Origin: Actinomycetota bacterium
GTDB taxonomy: Bacteria > Actinomycetota > Actinomycetes > Actinomycetales > Microbacteriaceae
Length of the DNA: 9,482 nucleotides
Assembly (NCBI GenBank): GCA_009704155.1
Contig: WLES01000018.1
Location: 1-9,482, forward strand
Direction of reading: 5' to 3'
This document shows positions 1-8,265 of this stretch, piece after piece. Every line of letters begins with the position of its first letter. Position 1 is the first letter of the stretch. Both the position numbers and the translations under genes were made by a program. Below the pieces are notes generated by a model. It had not been told where the DNA came from and ran no database searches. It saw only the letters and a list, made by a program, of their open reading frames with translations.

Positions 1-721
1 GCGCAGTTTCATCAATGATTCCCCCGCGGCTGGCGTTGACGATTCGAAGGGTGTCTTTCGCAAGAGCAAACTCTCTCGCACCAATCAGTCCGGTTGTTTC
101 TGGAGTCTTGGGAATGTGAATAGTAATGAAATCGCTTCGGCGCATGAGCTCATCGAGCTCGACCATGTGCACGCCCAACTGCTGTGCCCGAGCAGGCGGC
201 ACGAATGGGTCGTATGCAATCAGCGTGACGCCGAAACCAGCCAAACGTTCAGCTACGAGTGCGCCGATACGGCCAAGGCCGACAATTCCGACGGTCTTGT
301 CGAACATTTCGGCACCCGTAAAGGCTGATCGCTTCCAATCGCCCTTCTTCATGGAGTGATTGGCGTCAGGGATGAACCGTGCAAGAGACAAGAGGTGGCC
401 GATTGCCAGCTCGGCCGCTGACACCACGTTCGACGTTGGTGCGTTGACGACCATGATTCCTGCTGCCGTGGCTGCCTTGATGTCGACGTTGTCGAGCCCT
501 ACGCCCGCGCGGGCAATGACGACGAGTTGTGTCCCGGCTGCAATGACCTCGGCGTCAACATTCGTTGCACTCCGGACAAGAACAGCCTGTGCATCAGGAA
601 TGGCGGCGAGAAGTGCCGAACGGTTCGTGCCATCAACGTGGCGAACGTCAAAGTCGGGACCGAGCGCATCGACCGTGGCCGGAGATAGTTCTTCGGCAAT
701 CAGCACAACTGGTTTGGCCAC
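1..721 (-). CDS. serA: D-3-phosphoglycerate dehydrogenase, N-terminal part (runs off left edge)
   Basis: This enzyme oxidises 3-phosphoglycerate to 3-phosphohydroxypyruvate with NAD, the first step of serine synthesis in the cytoplasm. I translated 240 codons from a GTG at 721; no stop occurs before base 1, so the C-terminal part is outside the window. Visible features are the N-terminal substrate-binding segment with RAGVGLDNVD (residues 71-80), the NAD-binding GLGRIG (148-153) with the following acidic D171 that favours NAD, and the catalytic arginine R232 in NASRGG. Actinobacterial SerA is usually about 530 residues with an intervening domain and a C-terminal ACT domain, so more than half is missing; whether those domains exist here cannot be seen. 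The start is supported by AGGAAA on the minus strand about 6 bases upstream and by the typical N-terminus MAKPVVLIAEELSP. It follows the ilv operon and two membrane genes in the same direction. Identification is secure. Confidence 0.95.
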   Translation of the reverse strand, partial: MAKPVVLIAEELSPATVDALGPDFDVRHVDGTNRSALLAAIPDAQAVLVRSATNVDAEVIAAGTQLVVIARAGVGLDNVDIKAATAAGIMVVNAPTSNVVSAAELAIGHLLSLARFIPDANHSMKKGDWKRSAFTGAEMFDKTVGIVGLGRIGALVAERLAGFGVTLIAYDPFVPPARAQQLGVHMVELDELMRRSDFITIHIPKTPETTGLIGAREFALAKDTLRIVNASRGGIIDETA

Positions 722-760
722 AGTTTTCCTATCAGGACTGAGCGACGGGCGAACACGACA

Positions 761-766
761 AGTCTA
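761..766 (-). promoter_or_regulatory. Candidate -10 element of serA
   Basis: TAGACT on the minus strand (reading 766 to 761) matches TANNNT. Transcription would start near 754 and give a leader of roughly 30 bases before the GTG at 721, which has its own AGGAAA ribosome binding site. No good TTGACA-like -35 is seen 16-18 bases upstream. The same eight bases TAGACTTG occur at the ilvD promoter. The call is based on motif and position only. Confidence 0.35.
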
Positions 767-779
767 GCGGGGCCTGATT

Positions 780-1136
780 TCAGCCGTTGAGGAGGAAATC
801 ACGCACGATCCGAAGTCGATCGTCGACGAGAAAAGCGGTGATACTCAGCGCTGTTGCTGACACAACCGCAAATCCTGCGGTCAATGCGAGCATGAGTGCG
901 CCGGTTCCGCGGCGCCATGTGAGCAGGGTGGCGGCCGAGAAGATCGCGGCTGGCGTAGCCACAGCGAGGACCAGAAGAAACCAGGGTGCCTGTTCGGTCG
1001 TGATACCAAAGTGGGTGACGTAATAGGCGGGAAGGTTGAGCAGGTTACCCACGGCTGACCACAGCGGGTAGGCGTACAACGCGCCGCCGAGGGCGACGAC
1101 GACAATTCGCCCGAACATCGAGGGTCTGCTGTTCAC
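780..1136 (-). CDS. Small three-helix membrane protein, function unknown
   Basis: I do not recognise a named family. The 118-residue product has three likely membrane segments: about residues 7-30 (FGRIVVVALGGALYAY), 49-71 (PWFLLVLAVATPAAIF) and 76-100 (GALMLALTAGFAVVSA). It ends in a charged, probably cytoplasmic tail (DDRLRIVRDFLLNG). I chose the GTG at 1136, five bases after the stop of the upstream gene. The reading frame continues open to an ATG at 1226, but the extra residues only re-read the neighbour out of frame. There is no clear ribosome binding site, so translation is probably coupled to the preceding gene. It resembles that neighbour in layout and in short motifs (RI-x3-ALGG at the first helix), suggesting a duplicated pair. 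It lies between that gene and serA. That it is an integral membrane protein is well supported; its role is not known. Confidence 0.75.
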   Translation of the reverse strand: MNSRPSMFGRIVVVALGGALYAYPLWSAVGNLLNLPAYYVTHFGITTEQAPWFLLVLAVATPAAIFSAATLLTWRRGTGALMLALTAGFAVVSATALSITAFLVDDRLRIVRDFLLNG

Positions 1137-1141
1137 CCCGC

Positions 1142-1486
1142 TCAAGCTGGTACCACCCCCCAAAACAGTGGGAACGGGAAAAGAAGCGCCAGCCCGATGA
1201 GCAGCGTGAGGACGCGGCCGGGCCAATTTCGAATCAGAACGAGGGTGGTGAAGAAATAGAGGGGTGAGGCAATGATTGCGAAAAATGCACCGAAGCTCGT
1301 CATCGATTGTTGAAAGCGGTCGTCAACGATGACCCGATTTGCTTGGGTCGCAAAAAGCCAGGCAACCGTTAGCGAGAGGTAAATCCCGCCCAGTGCCGCA
1401 AGAGTGATTCGCTGACGCGTGGTGAGCGAGCTGCTCGAGCTGACGTTGGCCGCCTCGCTCGCGATCGATTCACCGTTTTCGGTCAC
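1142..1486 (-). CDS. Small three-helix membrane protein with Ser-rich N-terminus, function unknown
   Basis: The product is 114 residues and I do not recognise its family. A polar N-terminal tail (about 25 residues, with a run of five serines, then TTRQR) precedes three hydrophobic segments: RITLAALGGIYLSLTVAWLF, SFGAFFAIIASPLYFFTTLVLI and GRVLTLLIGLALLFPFPLFW. A VIVDDRF loop joins helices 1 and 2. I chose the GTG at 1486 because a -10-like TATTCT sits exactly six bases upstream, giving a leaderless message. The frame is open further to 1597, but that extension would read through the ilvC terminator and into the end of ilvC, and the residues there look random. The downstream gene begins five bases after this stop and seems related. 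Being beyond the ilvC terminator, the pair is probably its own transcription unit. Function cannot be assigned. Confidence 0.72.
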   Translation of the reverse strand: MTENGESIASEAANVSSSSSLTTRQRITLAALGGIYLSLTVAWLFATQANRVIVDDRFQQSMTSFGAFFAIIASPLYFFTTLVLIRNWPGRVLTLLIGLALLFPFPLFWGVVPA

Positions 1487-1492
1487 GAGTTC

Positions 1493-1498
1493 AGAATA
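1493..1498 (-). promoter_or_regulatory. Leaderless -10 promoter element for the 1142-1486 gene
   Basis: TATTCT on the minus strand (1498 to 1493) is followed by six bases (GAACTC) and then the GTG at 1486. With the usual distance from -10 to +1, transcription would begin at or beside the start codon, so no ribosome binding site is needed, and none is seen. The element also lies in the T-rich tail of the ilvC terminator, so end and restart signals overlap. No clear -35 is visible. Confidence 0.5.
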
Positions 1499-1535
1499 AA
1501 TGACGGAACCCCGTGCGCATACACGGGGTTCCGTC
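1495..1535 (-). terminator. Rho-independent terminator of the ilv operon (after ilvC)
   Basis: A perfect 14-bp inverted repeat, GACGGAACCCCGTG at 1502-1515 against CACGGGGTTCCGTC at 1522-1535, encloses a six-base loop. On the minus strand the stem is followed by ATTTATT. It begins 13 bases after the ilvC stop. No T-run follows it on the plus strand, so it works for leftward transcription. It separates ilvC from the membrane-protein pair. Confidence 0.9.
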
Positions 1536-1548
1536 GACAACAGGTGGT

Positions 1549-3140
<1,592 letters not shown>

Positions 3141-3142
3141 CG

Positions 3143-4912
3143 CTACTCCTCGTCCCAGCTCGGCGCGTGTTCGCGCGCGTACTGGACGTTTGAGTTGCCG
3201 ACGCCCTGCGGAACCATTGGCCACACCATCGCCTCGCGCGAGACGATGAAGTCAATAACGACGGGCCGATCGTTCGTTTTGAGTGCGAGTTCGATTGCGG
3301 GAAGGATTTCCTCCTCTGTGCGAACGCGAATTCCGAGGCATCCGTAGGCCTCGGCAAGTTTGACGAAGTCGGGGATGAACTCTGGTCCGTCAAGCGGTTG
3401 GAGGTCCGTGAAGGAGTGGCGGCCGTCGTAGAACAAGGTTTGCCACTGGCGAACCATGCCGAGAGACGAGTTGTTGATGATGGCGACCTTGATCGGGATG
3501 TCGTTGATGACGCACGTTGCGAGTTCCTGGTTGGTCATCTGGAAGCAACCATCGCCGTCGATTGTCCACACCGTGCGATCGGGAGCGGCGACCTTGGCGC
3601 CCATCGCGGCGGGAATCGCGAATCCCATGGTTCCAGCTCCACCGGAGTTGAGCCACGCGCCGGGTCGTTCGTATTCAATGAACTGTGCTGCCCACATTTG
3701 GTGTTGCCCGACGCCAGCGGCATAGATGGCTTCTGGGCCAGAAATCTCACCAATCGTCTTGATGATTCCCTGCGGCGCGAGCAAGCCGTCGTCGAGGTCA
3801 TCGAAGCCGAGCGGGAAATCAGCGACGAGCTTGTCGAGGCGCTTCCACCATGCGTCGATCGACTTTCGTGACTTTTTGACTGCTTCCCATTCCGGGATGA
3901 GGTCAATAATCACCTCGCGGACATCACCAACAATCGGCACGTCTGCTTCGCGAATCTTTCCAATCTCGGCCGGGTCGATGTCGATGTGAATGACTTTGGC
4001 GTCAGGGGCGAATTCGCTGACCTTGCCCGTGACTCGGTCGTCGAAGCGGGCGCCAAGCACAATGAGAAGGTCTGATTCTTGGAGTCCGAGCACAGCGGGG
4101 ACGGTTCCGTGCATGCCGGGCATACCGAGGTTTTGCTTGTGGCTGTCGGGGAATACACCGCGAGCGGTGAGTGTCGTGATGACCGGGGCGCCAACGGTCT
4201 CGACAAGTTTGAGTAATTCCTTCTGGGCTTTTGCACGGATGGTTCCTCCGCCCAGATAGAAGATGGGGCGCTCCGCCTCCGCAATCATCTGAGCAGCTGC
4301 GGCGACCTGTTTGCCGTGTGCTTTCTGTACAGGCTTGAATCCTGGGAGGTCAACGCGGCCTGGCCACACAAATGGTGCAGAGCCTTGCTGGGCATCTTTC
4401 GTGACGTCGATGAGAACTGGGCCTGGCCGACCCTCTGTCGCAATTTGGTAAGCAGCGGCCATGACGTACGGCACATCTTCAGCCTTGGTCACCAAGAACG
4501 AGTGCTTCGTGATCGGCATCGTCATTCCAACAATGTCGACTTCTTGGAATGCGTCCGTTCCCATGAGATGCGAGAAGACTTGACCGGTGATGGCGATCAT
4601 GGGAATCGAATCCATGTGAGCGTCAGCGATTGCCGTAACGAGGTTCGTTGCGCCGGGTCCGCTCGTCGCGATACACACCCCGACGGTCCCAGCAACCAGC
4701 GCGTAACCCTCGGCAGCATGCCCAGCACCCTGCTCGTGACGAACGAGGATGTGACGAATCTTGTCCTGGGTCATGAGTTCGTCATAGAACGGCATAATTG
4801 CGCCACCGGGGAGTCCGAAAACATCCTTGATTCCAAGGATTTCCAGTGACCTCAAAAGGGCGCCACTTCCCGTAAGGATGGGTGCATCCTTCGGGGCGGT
4901 CTTGTCGACCAT
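3143..4912 (-). CDS. ilvB: Acetolactate synthase large (catalytic) subunit
   Basis: This thiamine-diphosphate enzyme condenses two pyruvates to acetolactate, or pyruvate with 2-oxobutyrate, and is the committed step of branched-chain amino acid synthesis. The product has 589 residues, usual for the anabolic FAD-containing form. Three domains are visible: the N-terminal pyrimidine-binding domain with catalytic glutamate E60 in [14 protein letters not shown], the central FAD domain (about 200-345, including [11 protein letters not shown] at 287-297), and the C-terminal pyrophosphate domain with the ThDP motif starting GDG at 453-455 and ending NN at 480-481. Also present is [10 protein letters not shown] (401-410). 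The RFDDRVTGK segment and the adjacent ilvN separate it from catabolic acetolactate synthases. The ATG at 4912 has GGAG about 8 bases upstream. The gap to the upstream ilvD is only 26 bases, with no room for a leader peptide or attenuator. Confidence 0.98.
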   Translation of the reverse strand: MVDKTAPKDAPILTGSGALLRSLEILGIKDVFGLPGGAIMPFYDELMTQDKIRHILVRHEQGAGHAAEGYALVAGTVGVCIATSGPGATNLVTAIADAHMDSIPMIAITGQVFSHLMGTDAFQEVDIVGMTMPITKHSFLVTKAEDVPYVMAAAYQIATEGRPGPVLIDVTKDAQQGSAPFVWPGRVDLPGFKPVQKAHGKQVAAAAQMIAEAERPIFYLGGGTIRAKAQKELLKLVETVGAPVITTLTARGVFPDSHKQNLGMPGMHGTVPAVLGLQESDLLIVLGARFDDRVTGKVSEFAPDAKVIHIDIDPAEIGKIREADVPIVGDVREVIIDLIPEWEAVKKSRKSIDAWWKRLDKLVADFPLGFDDLDDGLLAPQGIIKTIGEISGPEAIYAAGVGQHQMWAAQFIEYERPGAWLNSGGAGTMGFAIPAAMGAKVAAPDRTVWTIDGDGCFQMTNQELATCVINDIPIKVAIINNSSLGMVRQWQTLFYDGRHSFTDLQPLDGPEFIPDFVKLAEAYGCLGIRVRTEEEILPAIELALKTNDRPVVIDFIVSREAMVWPMVPQGVGNSNVQYAREHAPSWDEE

Positions 4913-4938
4913 GTTTTCTCCTCTAACGACGGTGGCGC

Positions 4939-6633
4939 TTAGCCTGTGACGGCGCCCTGAGACGCTGACTTCACAAGCTTCGAATACTTCGCAAGAACAC
5001 CACGGGTATAACGCGGGGGAAGGGGCGACCAGCCAGTGCGGCGCGCCTCCAACTCAGATTCATCGACGAGTAAGTCGATGCTCCGAGCAGCGATATCGAC
5101 CCGTATGAGATCACCATCGCGCACGAATGCGATGGGACCTGCATCCACCGCTTCGGGAGCTATGTGGCCGATACACAGTCCGGTTGTGCCGCCTGAGAAT
5201 CGTCCGTCCGTCAAAAGTAGCACATCCTTGCCGAGCCCAGCACCCTTGATTGCGGCGGTCACGGCGAGCATTTCCCGCATTCCCGGCCCACCCTTGGGGC
5301 CTTCGTAGCGAATGACGACGACATCTCCAGCGTTGATTTCACCGTCCGTCAAGGCGTCCATCGCCGCACGTTCGCGGTCAAAGACACGAGCCGGACCCTC
5401 GAAGACTGCCGCGTCGAAACCGGCTGTCTTGACGACGGCTCCTTCCGGCGCAAATGTTCCATGAAGAATCGTGATTCCGCCCGTTGCGTGGATGGGGTTG
5501 TCGACGGTGCGAAGAACCTTGCCGTCCGGCGCATCGATGTCCATTGCGGCGAGGTTCTCAGCCATCGTCTTTCCCGTGATTGTGAGGGCGTCGCCGTGAA
5601 GCAGTCCCTCGTCGAGGAGAGCCTTGAGGAGCACAGGGAGACCGCCGTGGCGGTCGACATCGTTCATGACAAACTGACCAAATGGCTTGAGATCGCCGAG
5701 GTGTGGCACTTTGCCGCCGATGGTGTTGAAGTCATTGAGCGTCAACGGAACTTCCGCTTCGTTCGCAATCGCGAGGAGGTGGAGGACAACGTTTGTTGAA
5801 CCACCGAGAGCCATAGCTATCGCGATGGCGTTCTCGAACGCTTCTCTTGTGAGGATGTCACGCGCTGTGTGACCGCGGTCGATCATTCCCACAACCGCCT
5901 CGCCCGAGCGGTGAGCGTAGTTATCGCGACGGCGATCGTACGATGCTGGCGATGCCGAACCGGGGAGGCTCATGCCCAGCGCCTCGGCGACGGATGCCAT
6001 CGTGTTTGCCGTGTACATACCGCCACACGCACCTTCGCCCGGTGCGAATGCGCATTCGATTCGCTTGGCGTCGGCCTCGCTCATTTTTCCTGCCTTGACT
6101 GCGCCGACTGCCTCGAACGAGTCGATGATGGTGATGTCTTTTTCCGTTCCGTCAGAAAGCTTCACCCAACCGGGAGCAATCGAACCGGCGTACAGGAACG
6201 CACTCGCGAGGTCAAGACGCGCTGCTGCCATGAGCATTCCGGGGATTGACTTGTCGCAACCCGCGAGAAGGACAGTCCCGTCGAGCCGTTCTGCTTGCAC
6301 AACTGTTTCAACCGAGTCGGCAATCACTTCGCGCGAAACGAGTGAAAAATGCATTCCTTCGTGACCCATCGAGATTCCGTCTGAAACGGAAATGGTTCCG
6401 AACTGCAACGGGTAACCGCCTCCGCGGTGCACGCCCTCTTTCGCTGCTTGAGCGAGACGGCCGAGTGACAGGTTGCACGGCGTGATTTCGTTCCACGAGC
6501 TAGCGACACCGATTTGGGGTTTGTCCCAATCCTCGTCGCCCATACCGACCGCGCGCAGCATGCCTCGAGACGTGGATGCTTCAATGCCGTCGGTGACTAC
6601 ACGCGAACGGGGTTTGCGGTCGATTTCGCTCAT
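4939..6633 (-). CDS. ilvD: Dihydroxy-acid dehydratase
   Basis: This enzyme dehydrates 2,3-dihydroxy-isovalerate and -methylvalerate to the 2-oxo acids, the last step shared by valine and isoleucine synthesis. The product has 564 residues, full length. Three cysteines fit the [2Fe-2S] branch: C53 in TPCNLSL, C126 in GCDKSIPGM and C203 in [17 protein letters not shown]128 is the conserved lysine, carbamylated in studied members, that helps bind Mg. The C-terminal [11 protein letters not shown] carries the catalytic-base serine S480. The ATG at 6633 gives the expected N-terminus. No ribosome binding site precedes it; instead a TANNNT element lies exactly six bases upstream, so the mRNA is probably leaderless. 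It is the first gene of the ilvD-ilvB-ilvN-ilvC unit and is divergent from a small membrane protein gene. Confidence 0.97.
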   Translation of the reverse strand: MSEIDRKPRSRVVTDGIEASTSRGMLRAVGMGDEDWDKPQIGVASSWNEITPCNLSLGRLAQAAKEGVHRGGGYPLQFGTISVSDGISMGHEGMHFSLVSREVIADSVETVVQAERLDGTVLLAGCDKSIPGMLMAAARLDLASAFLYAGSIAPGWVKLSDGTEKDITIIDSFEAVGAVKAGKMSEADAKRIECAFAPGEGACGGMYTANTMASVAEALGMSLPGSASPASYDRRRDNYAHRSGEAVVGMIDRGHTARDILTREAFENAIAIAMALGGSTNVVLHLLAIANEAEVPLTLNDFNTIGGKVPHLGDLKPFGQFVMNDVDRHGGLPVLLKALLDEGLLHGDALTITGKTMAENLAAMDIDAPDGKVLRTVDNPIHATGGITILHGTFAPEGAVVKTAGFDAAVFEGPARVFDRERAAMDALTDGEINAGDVVVIRYEGPKGGPGMREMLAVTAAIKGAGLGKDVLLLTDGRFSGGTTGLCIGHIAPEAVDAGPIAFVRDGDLIRVDIAARSIDLLVDESELEARRTGWSPLPPRYTRGVLAKYSKLVKSASQGAVTG

Positions 6634-6639
6634 GACTCA

Positions 6640-6645
6640 AGTCTA
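6640..6645 (-). promoter_or_regulatory. Leaderless -10 promoter element of the ilv operon
   Basis: TAGACT on the minus strand (6645 to 6640) is followed by TGAGTC and then the ilvD ATG at 6633. The six-base gap puts transcription start at or next to the A of the start codon. The -35 position (about 6663-6668, minus ATGCCA) is a poor match to TTGACA and falls in one arm of an inverted repeat, so this promoter may depend on a regulator. The imperfect palindrome GACTTGAGTC overlaps the start. Confidence 0.55.
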
Positions 6646-6648
6646 CAA

Positions 6649-6668
6649 ATGCCTTTGCCTCGTGGCAT
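6649..6668. repeat. Inverted repeat in the ilvD promoter, possible operator
   Basis: ATGCC at 6649-6653 and GGCAT at 6664-6668 form inverted half-sites separated by 10 bases. They cover the spacer and the -35 position of the ilvD promoter and sit between the two divergent genes. Spacing and placement would suit a dimeric regulator, but five-base arms can arise by chance. Confidence 0.3.
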
Positions 6669-6682
6669 AACGCAGGTTCGGG

Positions 6683-6702
6683 TAAAGTCGAAAACAGGGA
6701 GG
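6683..6702 (+). promoter_or_regulatory. Candidate -10 and ribosome binding site of the small gene at 6711
   Basis: TAAAGT (6683-6688) is a -10-like hexamer, and AGGGAGG (6696-6702) is a strong Shine-Dalgarno sequence eight bases before the GTG at 6711. The ribosome binding site is the main reason to accept that short gene and its GTG start. No convincing -35 is seen. Confidence 0.5.
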
Positions 6703-6710
6703 TTCAGACG

Positions 6711-6902
6711 GTGAAAAAGTTTCTCATGAACGGAACGTTCATCAGCGTGCTCTTTTCCGTTTTTGGGCTCATCAAGACGACGATGACGGGCAAGCGCGAT
6801 TGGAAGCTCATTCTTCTGTGGGCGTCGTGGGTGTTGAGCCTCATTGCCGTGATCGCGACAATCAACGACCCCGATGCCAACGACGAGCTCGACGAGTATT
6901 AA
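6711..6902 (+). CDS. Small two-helix membrane protein with acidic tail, function unknown
   Basis: The product has 63 residues and I do not recognise its family. It has a short basic N-terminus (MKKFLMNG), a first hydrophobic segment (TFISVLFSVFGLI, about 9-21), a basic linker (KTTMTGKRDWK), a second membrane segment (LILLWASWVLSLIAVIATI, about 33-51) and an acidic C-terminus (NDPDANDELDEY). The layout of basic linker and acidic tail suggests both ends lie on the same side of the membrane; which side is not certain. The GTG start is preceded by AGGGAGG eight bases upstream; an ATG six codons in is possible but lacks a site. It is divergent from ilvD with 77 bases between start codons. A role connected to branched-chain amino acids is possible only by position and is not supported by the sequence. 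Confidence 0.7.
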   Translation: MKKFLMNGTFISVLFSVFGLIKTTMTGKRDWKLILLWASWVLSLIAVIATINDPDANDELDEY

Positions 6903-6908
6903 TGACAC

Positions 6909-6934
6909 AGCGCCAACCCCGAAGGATTGGCGCT
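6909..6934. terminator. Hairpin between convergent genes, possible bidirectional terminator
   Basis: AGCGCCAA (6909-6916) pairs perfectly with TTGGCGCT (6927-6934) around a 10-base loop. It lies 7 bases after the stop of the plus-strand small gene and 18 bases beyond the stop of the minus-strand gene at 6952. T-runs are poor on both sides, so termination strength is uncertain. A second small hairpin, TAACC/GGTTA at 6941-6954, overlaps the stop of the minus-strand gene. Confidence 0.55.
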
Positions 6935-6951
6935 GATCAATAACCGACTGG

Positions 6952-7443
6952 TTACTTGAGCTTGAGTGCCTTGACGAGCTGAGGCTTGGTCATCGCTGCA
7001 TAGCCCTTGAGACCTTTCGCCTTAGCTGCTGCACGAAGCTCTGCAACGCTTGAGGCGGCGGAAACCTTGGGCGACACTGCGGCCGACACGGTCTTCGCGG
7101 CTGCCGTTGCACGCTTCGCGACTGCTGAACCGGCTGCCGTTGCTTCCTTCTGAACCGTCTTGGCAAGAGCCGACGCTTCCTTGCCGGCAACCTTGGCGAC
7201 CTTCGTTGCCTTCTTGGCAACAACGCCTGCTTCCTTCTTCACGGTCTTAACAGCCGAGTTGGCTTGCTTCTTGACCGTCTTGACAGTCTTGGCAGCGCCG
7301 CGCTCAACCTTCTTCGCAATAACTGCTGCATCTTTCTGGGCTTCGGCCGCAATTTTCTGCGCCGCTTCCATGACATCTTCTGCCTTTTCTTGCACATCTT
7401 TCGACGCGTTCGAGAACAGTTTGCTAAAACTAAACTTTGCCAT
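6952..7443 (-). CDS. Lys/Ala-rich histone H1-like protein with SAP/Rho_N-like C-terminus
   Basis: The product has 163 residues, about 27% alanine and 20% lysine by my count, with no cysteine or tryptophan. Residues 1-40 form a mixed-charge, probably helical head (FSKLFSNASKDVQEKAEDVM). Residues about 41-125 are a repetitive basic stretch built from units like KTVKKQA, KTVKKEA, AKKATKVAK and KTVQKEA, resembling the tail of histone H1 and of actinobacterial nucleoid proteins. The end, SVAELRAAAKAKGLKGYAAM and then TKPQLVKALKLK (about 132-163), matches the helix-turn-helix pattern of SAP or Rho N-terminal-like nucleic-acid-binding domains. A DNA-binding, nucleoid-associated role is inferred. The head and the alternating Ala/Lys pattern also leave a phasin-like or amphipathic coil possible. 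The ATG at 7443 has GGAGGAG eight bases upstream. It follows the exporter gene by 65 bases and may share its transcript. Confidence 0.85.
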   Translation of the reverse strand: MAKFSFSKLFSNASKDVQEKAEDVMEAAQKIAAEAQKDAAVIAKKVERGAAKTVKTVKKQANSAVKTVKKEAGVVAKKATKVAKVAGKEASALAKTVQKEATAAGSAVAKRATAAAKTVSAAVSPKVSAASSVAELRAAAKAKGLKGYAAMTKPQLVKALKLK

Positions 7444-7508
7444 TCGAGTAACTCCTCCATTGGTTGTAGCGGTTATGCCGCGTTCCCTATGTTACCGAAA
7501 ATCCGCCG

Positions 7509-8135
7509 TTACGGCAGTAACGCTGTTGTGACACCGAGCCCGAGAATGAGGGTTGCCCCGATTACCCGGATGGTGACGATTCGCTGCGGTGACTGGGCGA
7601 ACCAGTCGCGGGCTGCACCGGCCGAGAGCGCGTAGATTGCGTCCCCAGAGATTCCGAAGATGACAAACACGACGCTGAGGATCAACATCTGCAACACGAT
7701 CGGCCCGCGAGACGGATCAACGAACTGCGGGAAAATCGCGGAGAAGAACACGATGGTCTTTGGGTTTGACATTCCGACAATGATTGATTCCCTCAGGAGG
7801 TGCTTTGACTGCGGCGCGCTGACAGCATCGCCGTTGTCGATTCCGTCGCGTCGATGCCGCAGCGAATTAATCCCGAGGTAAATCAGGAAACCAGCCCCAG
7901 CTAGGCGGATCACCGTCATGAGTGTGTCGTTTGATTCGATAAGGATTCCTAGCCCGACAGACACAGCAACTGCTTGCACAAAAACGCCGATGCCGTTCCC
8001 CACTACGGTGATCACGGCACCGCGCCTGCCGAGCACGAGAGCCCGGGATATCGCGAACATCACCGAAGGACCGGGAATCGCGATAATCACCAGTGAAAAC
8101 GCGATGAACGGCAACAGTGTGTCGAGTGGAACCAC
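7509..8135 (-). CDS. LysE/RhtB-family amino acid exporter
   Basis: This is an inner-membrane transporter of the LysE/RhtB superfamily, whose members export amino acids or related metabolites using the proton gradient; the substrate here is not evident. The 208-residue length is standard. About six hydrophobic segments are visible: residues 7-27, 40-64, 72-92, 120-137, 147-170 and 186-206. The family signature is IPGPSVMFAISRALVLGRRG (20-39), followed by GNGIG at 46-50. The conserved NPKTIVFFSAIFPQFVDP (124-141) precedes the fourth and fifth helices, and the charged loop (93-115) is typical. I used the GTG at 8135 because the product then starts right before the first helix and no other start fits. 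No ribosome binding site is seen. CACAAT followed by six bases suggests a possible leaderless start, but it is weaker than at ilvD. It is divergent from the hydrolase gene. Confidence 0.92.
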   Translation of the reverse strand: MVPLDTLLPFIAFSLVIIAIPGPSVMFAISRALVLGRRGAVITVVGNGIGVFVQAVAVSVGLGILIESNDTLMTVIRLAGAGFLIYLGINSLRHRRDGIDNGDAVSAPQSKHLLRESIIVGMSNPKTIVFFSAIFPQFVDPSRGPIVLQMLILSVVFVIFGISGDAIYALSAGAARDWFAQSPQRIVTIRVIGATLILGLGVTTALLP

Positions 8136-8265
8136 ATCGCCATTGTGTCACGGCGTTGGCACTCACAGTTCGGATTTGTGGTCGCGCCAACCCGTGTTCG
8201 TGTCCTCCGAGGTGCAGTGCTAGCGTGAGGGAATCATTCATCGTCGATTGAGCAAGGGAAAATCC
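8136..8265. promoter_or_regulatory. Divergent promoter region between exporter and hydrolase
   Basis: This 130-base gap holds the promoters of two divergent genes. On the plus strand TAGCGT (8221-8226) is a possible -10, and AAGGG (8253-8257) is the ribosome binding site for the ATG at 8266. On the minus strand CACAAT lies six bases from the exporter GTG. GTTGGC (8155-8160) and GCCAAC (8186-8191) are inverted half-sites 25 bases apart. None of these is strong enough to name a regulator. Confidence 0.35.

Noticed and set aside
780..1226. Longer version of the small membrane protein starting at the ATG at 1226
   Set aside because: The 30 extra residues overlap the end of the preceding gene out of frame, are Arg/Pro/Gly-rich and precede a good coupled GTG start at 1136.
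4316..4849. Plus-strand open frame of 177 codons inside ilvB
   Set aside because: It is antisense to a conserved part of ilvB with no ribosome binding site or recognisable motif.
5869..6249. Plus-strand open frame of 126 codons inside ilvD with several cysteines
   Set aside because: The Cys/Arg/His-rich content comes from reading GC-rich ilvD codons on the other strand; no family pattern is present.
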